64,000 bases of DNA from Nemopilema nomurai. Lineage: Eukaryota > Cnidaria > Scyphozoa > Rhizostomeae > Rhizostomatidae. The notes under the pieces were generated by a model. That model saw only the letters and a program-made list of their open reading frames with translations. It searched no databases and was not told the DNA's origin. Within the stretch, counting starts at the first letter, position 1, and each line of letters begins with the position of its first letter. The DNA lies in NCBI GenBank assembly GCA_003864495.1, contig ML133461.1, positions 496,001-560,000 of the forward strand, given 5' to 3'. Below, piece after piece: positions 37,183 through 50,721 of this stretch. Position numbers and translations under genes: made by a program.

Positions 37183-38458
37183 GGTTTTAAAGATCCTGCT
37201 ATTTTTCCTAACTTTCCTCTTAGTGTATCAGAATGGATCATTTTTGTTCTTGATAATTTTCGATTCAATGTTACATCCACCAATTTTTATGGACCAAGGC
37301 TGGCGTTTATTGAATAATTGTCCGTGCAGAGAGTCTGATGTTGCCCATAATGACCTTCTGGGGCAACGATAAATGGTGCGCGAAGGTTATTTCAACATCA
37401 TTTGCATTCAATAGCTGTGTGCGTTCTGATGTTGCGGCGTCTTTTGCCTGTCTTTTATCAAAATACATAATTTCTGGATCGAGAATCTACATTTTACGGT
37501 AGCTTGATCTTAAGTCTGGAAAACGCAGGAATGTAAAGAGATGAGGATTTCTCCGTCAACTTGTGGACCATCCTCCTGACCCCTTCCAGTCAGCCAAAAG
37601 TAAGAAAACACAAAATGATGACATTGCTGGCGAAATTGAGTACAGTTACCATGACATCAACGACCCCGCTTTTATTTCCCATCCAAAGCTGGCACAGCTG
37701 GGTCATTTTAGCATTATAATTTTAGACAATAATTTTATAGCCTTGTGTGCACTATTATAATATTCAACAACTGTTGGCTATGGCTACGGATTTTTGAAAA
37801 CAATGACTCGAACAATATCTAAATGCATTTTTAAGCTTTTAAGACATGATTATTTTACCTTTTTTTTTTCATACGCTGTAGTGATCAAATCTAAGTATCT
37901 GTTCTCATCGCTTTGTTCTCGCTGTGTTATTCGTGCTACGCTTCGCTTCTTTTATTTACCGATGTGTTCAGTTGGGAAAGTTTCCTTGGTTTCGAATATT
38001 ACGGAAACACTTCGTACGTCTATTGCTCTTACTTTTTGTCAAAAACCTCTTTTTGTTTTTGTGTCACAGCTTTTTCTTCTGTTCAAAAAACTGTGTAAAC
38101 ATGCATTGTAAGCCTTCTGTAGATTTGCCCCTAACAAATGCCACAGAAAATATAATGAGACCTCGCTTAAAAGGAATTGTTATTTACAAAAAGAATACGT
38201 TATCAAATGCTTTGTAGTACAAAAGTAATTTTGTAGCTTTTGGTCATTTTCCGCGTTTGCTAGCCTGTGTTCCAGACCTCTACTTTCAAGTTGAGCATGC
38301 TCTGACTCTGAGGATTATTAGACAGAAAAGTACTTTATACATGCGGAAATCATGTTTCCGCTGTTTCGCGCAATAAGAAAAGAATAACCCTCCGCGCAAC
38401 AACCACAACAACAACTCTGAGTGATGAACTCTTGAGACAGAGAGACAGAACAAAGTAA
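37183..38458. other. intergenic region between UGT-B and UGT-C
   Basis: About 1.3 kb with no supported gene. The open frames near 37563-38217 are short and overlap in several frames without a recognisable domain. A CAA-rich tract (38394-38414) precedes the UGT-C start, as it does in UGT-B. Confidence 0.5.
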
Positions 38459-41400
38459 ATGGCCATGGCTTTTGACCTACGACCTGGAATCTCATTTTGC
38501 GCCTTGATTTTTGCCCTGATTACATTATTTAGCCACGGAGCTTGCGAAAATGGGAAATCGAAAATTGTGTTCGTTGCAATGCCAATGGCAAACAGCCCGT
38601 ATTTCAATTGCTTGGAACTGGGGGAGGAGTTGATTCGAAGGGGACACGAGGTTTGTTACTTGATCAATATTCAAACGCATGCATAATTTCTGGGTGTGAT
38701 TTTTCTTCAAACACCATCGCTATGTTTTCGTTATAAACCTTGAGTGACCGCGATTAAACGGCACTTGATAGGTACCACCCCCTTCTGATCTGTCTTAAGG
38801 CCGGGTTACACGATCACAGCACGTTGAAAAGTGATCGTGTAACATAATCGACTTGTCCATATTCGTTTCTGCTAATGATTGTGTTCATTAGCACAATTTA
38901 CGTTTTTCCTCCTTTTCTTGAAACTCTAGGCCGTTCCTTTCTCACGAAAACATCATGTGACATAAGAATTTGTCCGCGCCTTTGAAAAAAGTGATGAAGT
39001 CTATTTTACTCTGCTTTCGTTCAGAGTAAAATTGCCAGTGATAAAGGATTAACACCTAGTAATCGCATCAAATTCTGCAGCGAAAATGGACCATACCAGT
39101 ATGTTATTCAAAGTGTTGGTCTAATATCGAAAAAATGATGGAAAAAAGTCATCGTGTAGCCCGACCTTTACGAAATCTGCCATCCAAAACTGGCTATTTG
39201 TTTTGTCAGCGTTTTTCCAGCGTTTGCATACTCTGAGTAGTGTTGGATGAAAAAGTTTCTTTAAGTATGCAAAAACTGGTCCCATCATTTCTAGCTATTG
39301 TAAAATGCATAACCATTTTAAGCCCAATAGAAAAGATGTAATAGATTGTGAAATTTTGTTTGTTATAATTCAAGAAAAACATTCAATCATTTCAAATTCA
39401 TATTTCTTCTTTGTAGGTCTCAATTTTGACAACTGAACTTATAAAGACACGAAAAAGCACTGTGAAACATATTGAATATAAGTTGCCAAATATTCAAAAT
39501 GCAAAAGAATTGATAAGCATGGCGGGTAATGTCTCATTTAAATTTGGACCCAGTTCCATGATCAAGGCAGTAAAGGGCTTCTCACAGATAATGCTTGATT
39601 CATGCTTTGAGATGCTAAAGGACAGCAGAACAAAGGAGAAGTTACAGGAAGCAGATGTGATTATAACTGTTTCAATAATGTCTTGTGGACACTACATTGC
39701 AGATATATTAGACAAGCCAACAATATCATTGCATCCAGCTTCATTGTCTGTTATTTCCTCACTCACTGGACTTCCAACTCTCTCATGTTGTACCCCTGCA
39801 ATATCAACTTCCTTTACTGATGAAATGACATTTCCAGAGAGAGTGCAAAATTTTCTCATGGTTCAAGCTAAAGATCTCTTTATGAATATTTTTACAAGTT
39901 TTTACTTTCGGGAGCTTCAATCTGCATACAATTGGAAAAGCAAGGGAAGTTTTTCTGAAGTGTTTGGAAAAACAGAAATGGTTATTGTGACACTTGATTA
40001 TTCATATCAGTATGTGACCCCTCAAATGCCCAGTAAGTATTTGCTCCATATTATGATAAATTTTCAACCTTCTAGTGAATTTATTGTTGATCTTTTTATC
40101 CATTTGAATGATTTTTTCAAAGTATTATTTGTGATGCAACCATATTTTTCAGCTCAGGCGTGGGTTGACAATGTATTTATTGATTTTCATTTTTTTTAAT
40201 CTAAGCTCTAACATTGCGCTAAGTAAAATACAAAAAGCTCACAATTTGCTTGGCTATATTTGTAGCTTTTAATATCTGTTTTGAAGTTCCATATAATCTG
40301 TCTCATACTTTTTTATGCAGTCGTCTGTCATAAAATTGGAGTATATGGAATAATACAATAGTGGTTTTGATAAATAACAAAAGTGAAAGGCAAAATAGTT
40401 GCAAATGAGTCATTAGTAACCATTTGAAAAGCTGCTGGTATGACTAAGGCAACCAATATGGATCTATACTAATTTGGAGGCAGTTGTGGGAGTTTTCAAA
40501 ATTATGCTTTATGTTGAGCTTGGTCATAGAATGCAGCATTGCTTTACTTGGACAGAGGCATAGTGTTTCATCTTGGAAGTGCTCATTCCTCCTCTCTTTC
40601 CCACCATTAATGGCCAAAATTTCTGATTGCAGACACCTTTTTCGTTGGACCTCTTTTGGCAAAACCAGCAAAAGAGCTACCCAAAGACCTTGAGGATTTC
40701 ATGCAAAGCTCAGGAGAACATGGAGTGGTATTACTTGCATTTGGGAGTTCGGAGTGCAGTCTGGATAAAGCGATTGTGGAGAGAATCCTGACAGCAATTT
40801 CACGAATGAAGCAAAAATTCATTTGGAAATTGAAATGTATGTTTTTTAACTCACCGTTATTTTTCTACCCAACTTATTTTTGTTTAAATGGTTTCGATGA
40901 CACTATTTCCTTTAAAAAGGGGCAGCTTTGTGTTAATTATTGTGGAAAGGAAAGTATTGTTAGACAAGAGGCACTGAAAGGAAGAAGGAAGGGAGAAAGG
41001 AAGTATGGAAGGGAGGGAAGAAGGATGGATCCTAAAAGTGAACACGATTAGCTAAGGATACTAGAGACCATAGGAAAATTGAGGGACCTTATGAGAGCGA
41101 ACGAAGTCTCATCTTGAAGAGAAAACTGTCACATGTACTATTGAGGCAACTTATAATGGAGAAAGGTAGCAGGCCACTGTATCAGGCTTAAAATTATGAG
41201 GCAAATTTTCGTTTTTTTGTCAAATTTTGAGTATTTCCCTTCTTCCCATTGAATTTGGCATAAGGATGTTGTCTTTTTCTTGCGAGCTAGCTTATACAGA
41301 ACTTCATAGGGCGCTGACGTTGCTGCAAGTATCTTTGGGCTCAAAGGGTGGTTTCTCTATGGCTTATTTGAGAATCTCAGTTCTAAACTTGCACAATAAG

Positions 41401-42241
41401 AGAGGAAAAAGAGTTTTGCAACATCAACTTTAGCATTTCATCGATCATGTCTCATCCTTTTCCTTTCAGCGACAGAGAACTTGACTATTCCTCCGAATCT
41501 GATGGCACTAAATTGGGTACCTCAAAATGACATTCTTGGTCACAAGAAGACAAAGGCTTTTGTGAGTCACATGGGAATAAATGGTGCCGCCGAAGCAATA
41601 TATCATGGTGTTCCAATGTTGGCAGCGCCTTTTCTCGGTGAACGATTCCACAATGCGAAGTTGTTTGTGAAAAAAGTGAAAATGGCCAAGTTTATTGACC
41701 TTCTAAACGCCGATGCAGATACATGGCAAAGTTCCATTGAAGAAGTTATCTATAATGAAAGGTTCTAAATTCAAGCTCATCTTACCGATAACTGTTTAGA
41801 TTTCTTTCTTCATCTTCTAAACCTTCATCGTGTTTACATGAATGGCCTATGAATTCTTAATTCTGGTCTATTAAAAATGGTATCTTAATTTTCTGGTCAC
41901 GTTGCATAACATAATAGTTTCGACAAAGGCCTAATTTTTGCCGAATCTTTTCTTTTAGCTATAGAGAGCATGCCATTATGACGTCAAAGCAGATGCGAAG
42001 TTGGCCTAAGTCAGGTGTAGAGAGAGCTGGAGATCTCGTTCAATACGTTCTCGATAATGGCGGACGCCTGCCTCATTTGAAGTCGAACGCAAACAGTCTG
42101 TACTGGTTCCAATACTACTGCGTCGATGTGGTTGCGTTTCTGCTTGCGTTATCACTACTGTTACCTTATGTGGCCTTTAAAGTCGTGAGATTCTTTCTTT
42201 ATTTGGTATTAAAAAATGTGAGAAAGTCGAAGACAGATTAG
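38459..42241 (+). CDS. UGT-like glycosyltransferase, array copy C
   Basis: Exons 38459-38650, 39417-40032, 40633-40836, 41470-41761 and 41959-42241; 528 residues. Signal peptide (FCALIFALITLFSHGAC), then RRGHE at the exon 1 end. The dyad-Asp position reads DVIITVSIMSC (Val). Exon 4 has NWVPQNDILGHKKTKAF, HMGINGAAEAIYHG and FLGERFHNA (Glu-Arg). The membrane anchor is FLLALSLLLPYVAF and the tail is RKSKTD (KxKxx). The exon 4 donor is unusual: AAG|GTTCTA, where the other copies have GTAACA, GTGAGT or similar. Without splicing there the protein would end two codons later (NERF-stop), losing the anchor. An alternative start is the second Met (MAMAF). Introns hold only a purine-rich tract in intron 3. 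Confidence 0.9.
40976..41028. repeat. polypurine tract in UGT-C intron 3
   Basis: A run of about 50 nt is almost entirely A and G on the + strand (GAAGGAAGGGAGAAAGGAAG core). It is simple sequence and could adopt triplex structure. Confidence 0.7.
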
Positions 42242-44892
42242 AAAGTTTAGTTATTATTTCCCATGTTTTTTCAAATTTTTTCATTGCTGTAGCTGGATAA
42301 TATGGTCTGACTTTTGTTTTTGAACTGTTTTTAGCTTTTTATGATTATCCGATGATAATTTTGTCCAGCTCATAACTTCCACTGCCCCGCGCCATGTGGG
42401 TAAGTGTCGATGAAGAATTTATTTACAATGAGCCCTTTTTATTCATTAGTGAACACCCAATATTGCTAGTTTACCCCGTGGTCCCACCTTTTGAAGCCCT
42501 CCAAAATCACTTCCCTTTGTCCACTGGGTCATCTTTTGTATGAGAGAGTCATAACTAAGTCATTTATGGACATAATTGGAACAGAAGTAGTGATTGAATG
42601 TTCTTTGTAACTTTTAATGGTTAAATTGTTTAGCTACTTTTCGTTCTCCTGTTTTTGTCAGAGACAGATAATTCAATTAACTGCTGTCGTTGTGCTTTTG
42701 ATTTTTATTTAATTGCAAGCGATTTTTATATATTATTGGACTTTGGACCTGTCATAGAGTAGATCTCAGGTATCAACAGTTTTGGAAATCGACACGTGCT
42801 TTTAAACATCAAGCCTCGATTGGTTGCGAAAGGAATCGCCATCATGGGAATCTCATTTCATGATATCTCCTTTTTGAGAGAAACACCATCGGCTGCCTTT
42901 TCATTAGAGTTCACAATCTTTTTTGTACTGGAGATGTCGATTTCTTTCGTGGTTAATCATGGTTTGGCGCCCATGAAGCATAAGAATCGCTTTAGCTGGT
43001 TAATTTGTCAAAAATTGATTAATGCGTGGAGCCAAACTTTCGTGGAATCAGTTTACTTGTCGTACAAATCTCTGACTATCCAACATCCTGTTGTCAATAG
43101 TCTATTGCCTTCCGCTATCTCATTTTTCCGTTTGACGTTATTATTTTAACTCAACTAACATCTAGATGTTCAAAGTGATCAAAGTGACACCAGAGCTTTC
43201 TGCTTGGCAAATTGGAAGCCTGTGTGAAGAAAAGACTAGTGAACGGTGAACCTTCCTGAACGCCGGAAGTTCTTGAAAGTTGCTGCGTCATTTTTAGCAG
43301 ACAAACAGAGGAAAACTCAAACTCAAAATCTTTTATCAGCAAAAACAAGTATTAATTACAATATACCAAACATTCAAAGTTAAAGTACAAAAATTAGCAA
43401 ATTCAAAAATAAGTTAATTAAGTACAACAGATGGGCTATCGAGCCATTAAATAAAAAAACTCGTGATGGGCTATCGAGCCATGTGCCCTAACGCCATTCT
43501 TGGCAAAGAATGTTTTAACATGCTGATCAAATATGCTAAGAATCGTGAGAAACAGGACATCTTAAGAAGGTTCCATGGCAGAAAATCCCCACAAGGACTC
43601 GTTACTAAGCAGAGCGTTCTAGCGTGTGCCACGCTTTGATTTTTTTAGGCTCTGATTTTGTTGATTGATACGTCGCAATGTGCCTGATGATTTCTCAGAA
43701 ACACGAGCCCATACTCTCGCTGAACTTGATATTGGTCTGGTGTTATTATTAACTTAAATTTTGTACTGGCGATAACAATGATGACATCATTCAATAGTTG
43801 GACCACGCATATGCGAAATGTTTCATACTGGGTGAAGAAACGCTGGGATTGCAATGAGCAGAACTAAAGTGACCTTTGAACTCAGAAGTTTTCCTGAAGT
43901 GCTGATTGGGCAAATTCAAACTGTAACGGAATGTGGCGTAGAGGAAACTTGCCGACAGTCCCTAGGCGTCTTAATCAAAATTGACCAGAAAAATCAATGG
44001 AAAAAGCAAGAACAAAACTATACAACCAAGATCGAAACTTTTTCGTTCATCCCTTGGTTTGGTGGTAGTTTAGGTTAGGCTTTCTATGCCCAAGTGTTCG
44101 CAATGTAAACAGTGGGTTCTAAGTTTAATAGTTTGTCATAAAAGTTTCAAATTCTCTAACGGTTGTTTACTTTTAAAAAGGTAAGGAAAACTCCCCATCT
44201 TGATTGCTGTATGTATCTTATATTAATGAAGATTTTAGTCATTATTCGCTTTTAAGTGCTGAAATTTTCCTTTTTAAAAAAATCATAGCACCCAGAGGTA
44301 CATATAGATAAACTCTCAAATCAATGGCTAACTGATAAGGACACTGATCCTTAAGCAAGCTGATAGGTACTGTGCAGCCTTAAGTGACAAAACCACTGGG
44401 TCTCAATGCCTACATATACTATTGTAATCAAGGCGCAACACTTGCACCAGAGCCTCTGACATATCTGAAAAGCCGAATTGCAATATAACAGGCGATTCAA
44501 AATCTTTTAATGAATTTCGAAAGGGCACAATTTGCAAAATATGGGGAGCCATTGCCCAAGTGATCGGAGGCCCTGTGCACGCACTATGTTTATAGGCATC
44601 CGATGCCAGAAGCCGACGGACGTGCCTTGCATGACAGCACTTGCGCCAATGTGTGACCGCTTTCACGCACTGTTCTTCGATGACACGTTATATATGACCA
44701 GTAGCAAGATTTACAAAACAAATACAACACCATTGACGCAAGACTACGAAGGCCTGTCAACATGATTATAGTTGGACACAGTCACAGGTCACGCAACACT
44801 AACACGTTACAAATACTCCCAACGTGCATTGTATTCAAACCGTGCTGTATTCTGAAGTTGAAAATTTAGCATCCTTGCTGACTTTGGTAAAA
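42242..44892. other. intergenic region between UGT-C and UGT-D
   Basis: About 2.65 kb without a supported gene. Frames at 42796-43149 (+) and 44403-44666 (-) are open but show no domain, no splice logic and no family resemblance. A 17-bp direct repeat (GATGGGCTATCGAGCCA) occurs at 43430-43446 and 43465-43481. Confidence 0.5.
43430..43481. repeat. 17-bp direct repeat, two copies
   Basis: GATGGGCTATCGAGCCA occurs twice, 35 bp apart. Origin unknown. Confidence 0.75.
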
Positions 44893-47800
44893 ATGTTAGG
44901 TGGTATTCTGGTTTTGATTTCTATTTTCACGACTTTCTCAAGCTTTGGAATCTGTCAAAAGAGAAAGTCGAAGGTCGCATTTGTTACTCTGCCGGTTGCA
45001 AATAGTCCATACTTCAATTCGTTGGAACTTGCAGAGGAGTTGGCCCTCAGAGGACACGAGGTATGTTTTTCTGTAAATCTTTTTAAAAAGGACTGTTTGC
45101 AGCAACAGATCACGTTCTTCAAGTAAAGGGTTGCTTTATAAATAGAGGGATATTCCCTGAAAACGCTGCATCCAAACGTTAGTTAAAAATTCTTGTTTTT
45201 GACAAAACATAAGAAAGCCAGCTTTAATTTAAAGTGGCGAGAAATTATAACTGCTGAAGTGCTTTGAAAGGTGATTTATGAAATGGATTTATTGAAATCG
45301 TTTTCTAGATCAAAAGCCATTGGGGTTATTTGTCCTTAGTTAAGCCTTTTTGAAAGGTAGATGTTGTTTCATTCAGGGGTTTTCTCTTCATAAGAAGAGG
45401 GAGCGTATTGTCTTCATCATCATTGTCATGTTCTTGGCCTTGTGGCCATGAGCACGCCCAATTCTTGACAGCAGCGCAAAAACTCTCCCGGCTCTTCGCC
45501 ACTTTGTTGCGTTCCACTCTATTCATTCCGCTCCTAGTGTTGTCGTTGCGAGGAAACTGCTGCTTCTTTGCCTTTAATAATGCGTTTAATTGAAAGTCCT
45601 CGAAATTGAACTCAAACACTTTTTCAATGCATTTGTGATGCTTAACCTGTTTGGTCCAACCAATGGTCCAACGCTACTCAAAGATCCATTCCAACTTGCC
45701 TTGTTTGCCTACTCATAAACCTTGTGCTTCGTAGTTAAAGTTCTTTCTGTAAGCGTATATGTTTTTGCTCTTCATGCTGTCTGTAATATCATTCATTCTT
45801 AACTGTACAGGTGTCCATTTTAACCACCAAATACCTGAAAAAGCGAAGCAGCGTAGCAAGGCATGTCGATTATCAAGTTTCAAATGAGGAAACTGCCGAG
45901 GCAATGAATGCCTTGATTGGCGATGCAAGAACAAGCTGTGGACTGCTTTGTTTTGCAAGGACTGTGAAGAACTTGATCGAATTGCTTCTTGACTCCTGCT
46001 TTGCAATATTGAGGAATGAGGACACCATCAAGGAGATATTAGAAGCAGACATGCTCGTGACTATCTCGATAATGCCTTGCAGTTTTTACCTCGCAGATAT
46101 GTTTGATAAACCTATTGTAACGCTGCACCCTGCTTCACTGTATGTCATTGCCTCAATGACAGGAGCTCCAAGTCTTGCCAGCTTTGTTCCTACTTTAGCA
46201 GCTAGCTTGTCAGATGAGATGAATTTTCTTGAGAGAACGCAAAATTTTTTGATGCACAGAATAAAAGATTTTGTGATGAACTTTGGCGTGACGTACTACT
46301 TTAGAGAACTGCAAGCTACTTATGGTTGGAAAAGCAAGAGAAGTTTTCCTGAGCTGTTTTCCAGAACAGAGATGAGCATTATTCCACTTGACTTTGCATA
46401 CCAATACGCCAATCCCTTTATGCCCAGTGAGTGTCGTAGCTTCAAAGCTGTTTCAAAATCACTGTTATCATCCATTTTTCACGACTTGACGTTTGGTTAT
46501 TGTGAAATTAGCCAGTGTACAAAGCGTCCTCATGCACAGACATCTATTTCTTCTTCAAATTGAAAGTATTACATTCATGTTGTTATATGTTCTTTCAGAT
46601 GCAAAGAGGTTTTAAAAAAAGTATGATTGGTTTTAGTTCATTTGCTTTTCATGTTTTAGTTGTGTGGTCATGTCATGTGTATCTGCACTGTGTTGTTGTT
46701 GTCAATTTTGTCAATCCGGTTTGATCATCCCATTGTTGTTGTTATTGTCCTAATCATACTAATCAAATCTTTCATATGATTTTGTGCAGTTAACCTTGTT
46801 TATCTAGTTTTATGTTGGATCGAAAAAGAAATAATCAAATAAATGCTTAAATGCTTAGGCTAGGCCCACTAATATTTTTGAATGGCGCGAGAAGGACCCA
46901 CTAAAACGCTAAACGAAAATGAAAAAAGCAAACATGTTTGAAAAGTTATCCGCAGAAATGTACAGCAGAGTGGTTCATACATTCACGTAATGTTTTGCTG
47001 CTATGGTGTAGTTACTTTCCAAGGCTTTTTAAAAACACTACAAGAGGTTTCTTTTTAGATACATTTTTCGTTGGACCTCTTTTGGCGAAACCTCCAAAAA
47101 GTTGCCAAAAGACCTTGAAGATTTCATGCAAAGCTCAGGAGAACATGGAGTAGTACTACTTGCCTTCGGAAGTGCAGCTTGTAGTCAAAATCAAGTCACA
47201 GTTAAGAGAATTCTGACTGCAATTTCAAAGATGAAACAGAAATTCATCTGGAAACTGAAATGTGAGTTTTCGAAACAGTTATAGCAAGTTATGTCAATCT
47301 GATAAATTTTTGTTGAAGAAATGTTCTACTTAAGATGCTTTGTTCTTCTATTGATAATTGCTAATAAACTCATGTGACCCTGTAAGTAGTCAGAAAAACA
47401 AGCCTTTATCGAGTTCACGACTGCCATTAAGCGTGTGCCTCATTAATAGCACTGAAATATATTCTACAAGATTGAAGAATTTATCAAATTATTTATCTTC
47501 GACTCTCATTAGCAACAGGAAATCTGACGATTCCTTCAAATTTGATGTTGCTAAAATGGGTGCCTCAGAACGACATCCTTGGACACAAAAAGACAAAGGC
47601 TTTTGTTAGTCACATGGGAATAAATGGTGCTGCCGAAGCTGCGTACCATGGTGTGCCAATCGTAGCTGCGCCTTTTCTCAAGGGAGAACGATTCCACAAT
47701 GCGATCCTGTTTTCAAAGAAAGTGAAAATGGCTAAATTTATTGATATTTTCAATGCAAATGCAGATTTGTGGCAAATGACTCTTGAAGAAGTCGTTTACG

Positions 47801-48775
47801 ATCCAAGGTAACAAGTTTGCTGAAACCCTTTATTGAGTATCTAAAGTTTTTCCAAGAAATGCATTAATGTGAGTTTTCGATGCACTCACTACAGTATGCT
47901 TAACCGTGCCTCATTTTAGGGTGATCACGCCATCTTAACCGGCTATAAGATATTTTGCCTTTCATCGCTCTCTGCAGATGCATGTACTTCCAAAATAGGT
48001 CATAAGCAACAGGACTTCTTTCGAAGAATCATAGCTGTTGCGGAAAAATAACCGATCCAAGCGAGACTCGAGCTCATGACACCTGACTTTGTACGCCAAG
48101 TGCTCTACCGCTGAGCTATCGCGTCATGCTTTCAAGCCAGCACTCAAGGCCAAGCCATTTATCCGCACTTCCAAAATATTTCCTTTTGTCTTTGTATTGC
48201 TCTAATTTTTTATGCTAAATTTTTCCGACTTTCTTCAATTTGTTGTGCCGTACTTTGCAGTGTCTTAGAGTAGCATCCTAGGGGCCTACATTTGATAATT
48301 AGCACCTTGAACACTAATTACTATATAAAATGGTTGTAATAACTCAACTTTTTGAGAATATATGCACAACCACCAAATGCGAAAAGCAGCATACACTATT
48401 ACAGTCTTTCAGTCTATATAATTCCTTTCTTCTAGCTACAAAGAACATGCAGTGCTGGCGTCACGACGCATGCGAAGCTGGCCAAAATCAAGTGTAGAGA
48501 GAGCTGGAGATCTCGTTCAATACACACTTGATAATGGCGGACGTCTGCCTCATTTGAAGTCAAACGCAAACAGCCTGTACTGGTTCCAATACTACTGCGT
48601 TGATGTGGTTGCATTTCTGCTTGCGTTGTCACTGTTTTCGATTTACGCTGTCTCCAAAGTCTTCAGATATTTGCTTTATACGGTATTCAGAAGCATTTCT
48701 AGTGCTAGTTCAAAAATGCTTCGCGTTGAGGTTTCTATGGCTCTTGGAGATTGCAAGAAGTCAAAATGGGAATAG
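44893..48775 (+). CDS. UGT-like glycosyltransferase, array copy D, with a 1-nt frameshift in exon 3
   Basis: Exons 44893-45060, 45811-46426, 47059-47261, 47513-47807 and 48436-48775. The chosen Met starts a good signal peptide (MLGGILVLISIFTTFSSFG); an upstream in-frame Met at 44824 is possible. Exon 3 is 203 nt where every other copy has 204. Near 47096-47101, after LLAKPP, one A is missing from an A run, so the frame breaks and resumes at LPKDLEDFMQSSGEHG. All other exons and splice sites are intact. Landmarks: RGHE; DMLVTISIMPC (Ile at the dyad-Asp site); WVPQNDILGHKKTKAF; FLKGERFHNA (Glu-Arg). The exon 5 tail is 57 nt longer than in the sisters and ends CKKSKWE, still KxKxx. It is either a very recent pseudogene or a normal gene with a homopolymer sequencing error. 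Confidence 0.8.
48054..48126 (-). tRNA. tRNA-like sequence, probably a tRNA pseudogene or SINE head
   Basis: On the minus strand a good A box and D arm are visible (TAGCTCAGCGGTAGAGC, complement of 48102-48118). A weak B-box-like CTCGAGTCTC lies about 30 nt further on. The anticodon stem (CTTGG side) and the acceptor stem (GACGCGA side) do not pair properly, so a functional tRNA is unlikely. It lies in intron 4 of UGT-D. Confidence 0.35.
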
Positions 48776-50713
48776 AATGGCCTTTTTGATTTTATGGAAA
48801 ATTTTGTACATGGACAGCTTTCTATATAAAAGTTGACGAATTATACTATCAGGCCCAAAGTGTGCATGCATATAGCGTTAAAACGCACGAATCCCTGAGT
48901 TCAACTCATTTTACCTTAAGAAAATGTATTTTAAATTAGTCGATATATTTTCATAAAAATGCTAATATTCTTTAGTATACTAAGAACAAGATCGAGAAAG
49001 AACATTGCTGCAAAGTTACAGATTAAATTAGTTATCAACGTGTAATTATGTTGAATAATGTCCACGTTATGTCTACATTAATAAATTAACTCCAGGAAAG
49101 ATTTCTGCTTAATTAGAGGACATCAAAAAACATTTTTATCCTTCAACACTCATTCTGTTATCATGTTGTAATTGAAGCTGAATATATTATATATCTACAT
49201 ATATCGCTATTATATACATTTTATTTCAGTTATTGTAGCAGTACCGAAGCATGAAGCTTTAACCAATTTGTGCAAGCCTTACCCCTTCAAAAGAAGAAAG
49301 CCCCGTGTTCATAGAAAATTATGGTCACATGCTATCGCCGGGTTACTGTCACTATGGGTAGAAGAAAGGAAATGGGCATTATTGCTTGTATCCTGACAAA
49401 TTCTTTCTTTGGTTTTGAGATAATCACTATGGTAAAAAAGTGTCAGTTGGGCATAGTTAAACATGAGCCACGGGACTCACTTAATCTTAAAATTGGACTT
49501 CGATTTTGTCATTAAAGCAGAGACTCATAACAAAAGTTTGATATGAAAAATATAAGGAAAGAACTAAAAATGTTCGTTATAAATTCCAAAAAGGTGCCAA
49601 TTACAAAAGTTTGGGAGGGCATGCCTCCTTACCCTTCTTACACGAAAACGCAAAACTATTAAAGGAATCAGATTAAACTATTCAACATTCGATGCACAAG
49701 AATGTGGGGATTCAAACCATACAAAGAAAACCGGCAAATACTGTGTGAAACTTTGCAGAAAAATTTATTACTTAAACTATCTCATATTGCTATTTACCTT
49801 AAAATGAGTGTACCACTTTAAAAGCTATTTATACGGTTGCTTTTTGCAGTACCAAAATCTGACTCATATCAGCTGAAAGCGCAGATTGTTAGCTACCAAA
49901 GTGAGTGATTTTTCAAATCCCTCCTCTTCTTGAAACTATACCCTGTCAAAAATTGGCAAACAGTTTTCCTCCACTCTTGTTGCTATATTTGGCTATAAAA
50001 AACGGACCAGGGCGAATATGAATTTCGTATAAAACGGGAGTTTACTGATTGCACTTATATGGTGTAATCCGGGCCAATTCACTTGCAGCTTTAAGATTAA
50101 TAAGCCTTCTTTAATAAACACAACCGTATATGGGATACATAGATGTGCCATGCGTTGTTGTAAATAAGACATGCAACCACAACCGCAAATCAACTATAAT
50201 CGGCAGGGACTATAGTCGCAGCCAGTGGCCACTTTTCCGAAGATTTGTCTGAAAGCTTACACAAATGTGGAAACTAAGGTAAGGGACATAAAAATATGCA
50301 ATTCATTTAGCTTGAAAGTTTAGTTTCAAAAATTCAAATTACAATATACACACACTTTTTTATAAGAATATATAATTTTTTCGCCGTGCTTCAATATTAT
50401 TGAAAATGTTCGATCTTGAGCCAAATACTATTCTAAAAGTATTCTTGCTCAACACAAGGTGTAAATTCACCTTAAAATCAAAAATGACTTAAAGTGTATT
50501 TAAAACATATACACAGATATAGCGTCAAAGTGACGGTTGTTTTGCTTAAGGAAAAACTCTTTAATTATTCTTTAATAGAGCCTCAATTTTCTTATAGACT
50601 TTATTCTTACAAAAAGGTATGAAGTAATCTTGCTAGTAGCTCCTTTTCTGTGACCAAACCTTCGTTGACAGCAACATTTGCAACAACAGCAACAACAATT
50701 TTCAAAAGTTGAC
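48776..50713. other. intergenic region after UGT-D, ending in a CAA-rich leader-like tract
   Basis: About 1.9 kb without a gene that I can support. At 50669-50698 a tract of CAACA/GCAACA repeats resembles the leaders just upstream of UGT-B and UGT-C. I interpret it as the displaced 5' leader of UGT-E. Confidence 0.45.
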
Positions 50714-50721
50714 CTCTGACC
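50714..50721 (+). repeat. left copy of 8-bp direct repeat (putative target-site duplication)
   Basis: CTCTGACC, 16 nt outside the left end of the near-perfect inverted repeat. An identical octamer lies 16 nt outside the right end (60895-60902). Confidence 0.5.

Noticed and set aside
42796..43149. 117-codon frame between UGT-C and UGT-D
   Set aside because: No signal of a family, no neighbouring exons, AT-rich composition like the surrounding intergenic DNA.
44403..44666. 87-codon minus-strand frame before UGT-D
   Set aside because: No recognisable domain and overlapped by an equally long + frame; probably chance.
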